Origin: Thiosocius sp963808165
GTDB taxonomy: Bacteria > Pseudomonadota > Gammaproteobacteria > Chromatiales > Chromatiaceae
Direction of reading: 5' to 3'
Assembly (NCBI GenBank): GCA_963808165.1
Contig: CAWEET010000001.1
Span: 372,001-436,000 of the forward strand
DNA: 64,000 nt
Under the pieces are notes generated by a model. That model did not search any database. It was not told the DNA's origin and saw only the letters and a list, made by a program, of their open reading frames with translations. The position numbers and the translations under genes are program-made. Of this stretch, positions 60,937-64,000 are shown in pieces (within the stretch, counting starts at the first letter, position 1; every line of letters starts with the position of its first letter).

Positions 60937-64000
<3,064 letters not shown>

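Overview
The window looks like chromosomal DNA of a high-GC, sulfur-oxidising gammaproteobacterium, probably Chromatiales-like. A Gly/Tyr/Asn-rich secreted sulfur globule protein sits behind a near-consensus promoter. Gene orders are gammaproteobacterial: mreBCD-mrdAB-mltB-rlpA-dacA-lipB; hemA/prfA/prmC; ispE-tRNA-Gln-prs-rplY-pth; tRNA-Tyr-Gly-Thr-tuf-tRNA-Trp-secE-nusG-rplKAJL-rpoB. An N-acetylglutaminylglutamine amide (NAGGN) osmolyte operon suggests a saline habitat. I see no phage, insertion sequence, rRNA or CRISPR array. GC content is only estimated by eye (about 60-65%).

Layout. 1-8.5 kb: a decayed hydrolase/thioredoxin gene, selO, a SIMPL-domain protein, the sulfur globule protein, malate:quinone oxidoreductase, a glutathione transferase and a photolyase. 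8.6-13.8 kb: a light/oxidative-stress type cluster with a MerR regulator, glutathione peroxidase, FAD oxidoreductase, DUF1365 protein and a Cfa-family methyltransferase. The last lacks two of the bicarbonate-binding residues of true cyclopropane synthases. 13.8-18.5 kb: the NAGGN operon, with two frameshifts in its amidotransferase gene. 18.6-29.2 kb: lipoylation and cell-shape/peptidoglycan operon, in which mreC seems to start at AUC. 29.4-41 kb: gatCAB, a FemAB-like protein, a diguanylate cyclase, a methyltransferase, an esterase, moeB, prmC, prfA and hemA. 41-46.7 kb: TPR protein, ispE, tRNA-Gln, prs, rplY, pth. 47-53 kb: an RND/MMPL exporter with a DUF1302 outer-membrane protein and a LolA-like carrier. 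53.3-64 kb: ugd, the tRNA-tuf cluster and the ribosomal/RNA polymerase operon, with rpoB cut by the window end.

The most unusual signal is not a protein. Behind tRNA-Gln lies a 160-bp tandem repeat (about 3.6 copies). Behind tRNA-Tyr lies a 154-bp repeat (about 1.7 copies). Each unit begins with exactly the last 19 nt of the adjacent tRNA, CCA included, and the two arrays share a GC-rich structured core. This matches the architecture of the Escherichia coli tyrT/rtT repeats. A second element family carries a copy of the 5' end of tRNA-Trp upstream of the true tRNA-Trp gene. It recurs after nusG, where it has expanded into an 84-bp tandem array. I propose these as families of tRNA-linked repeat RNAs.
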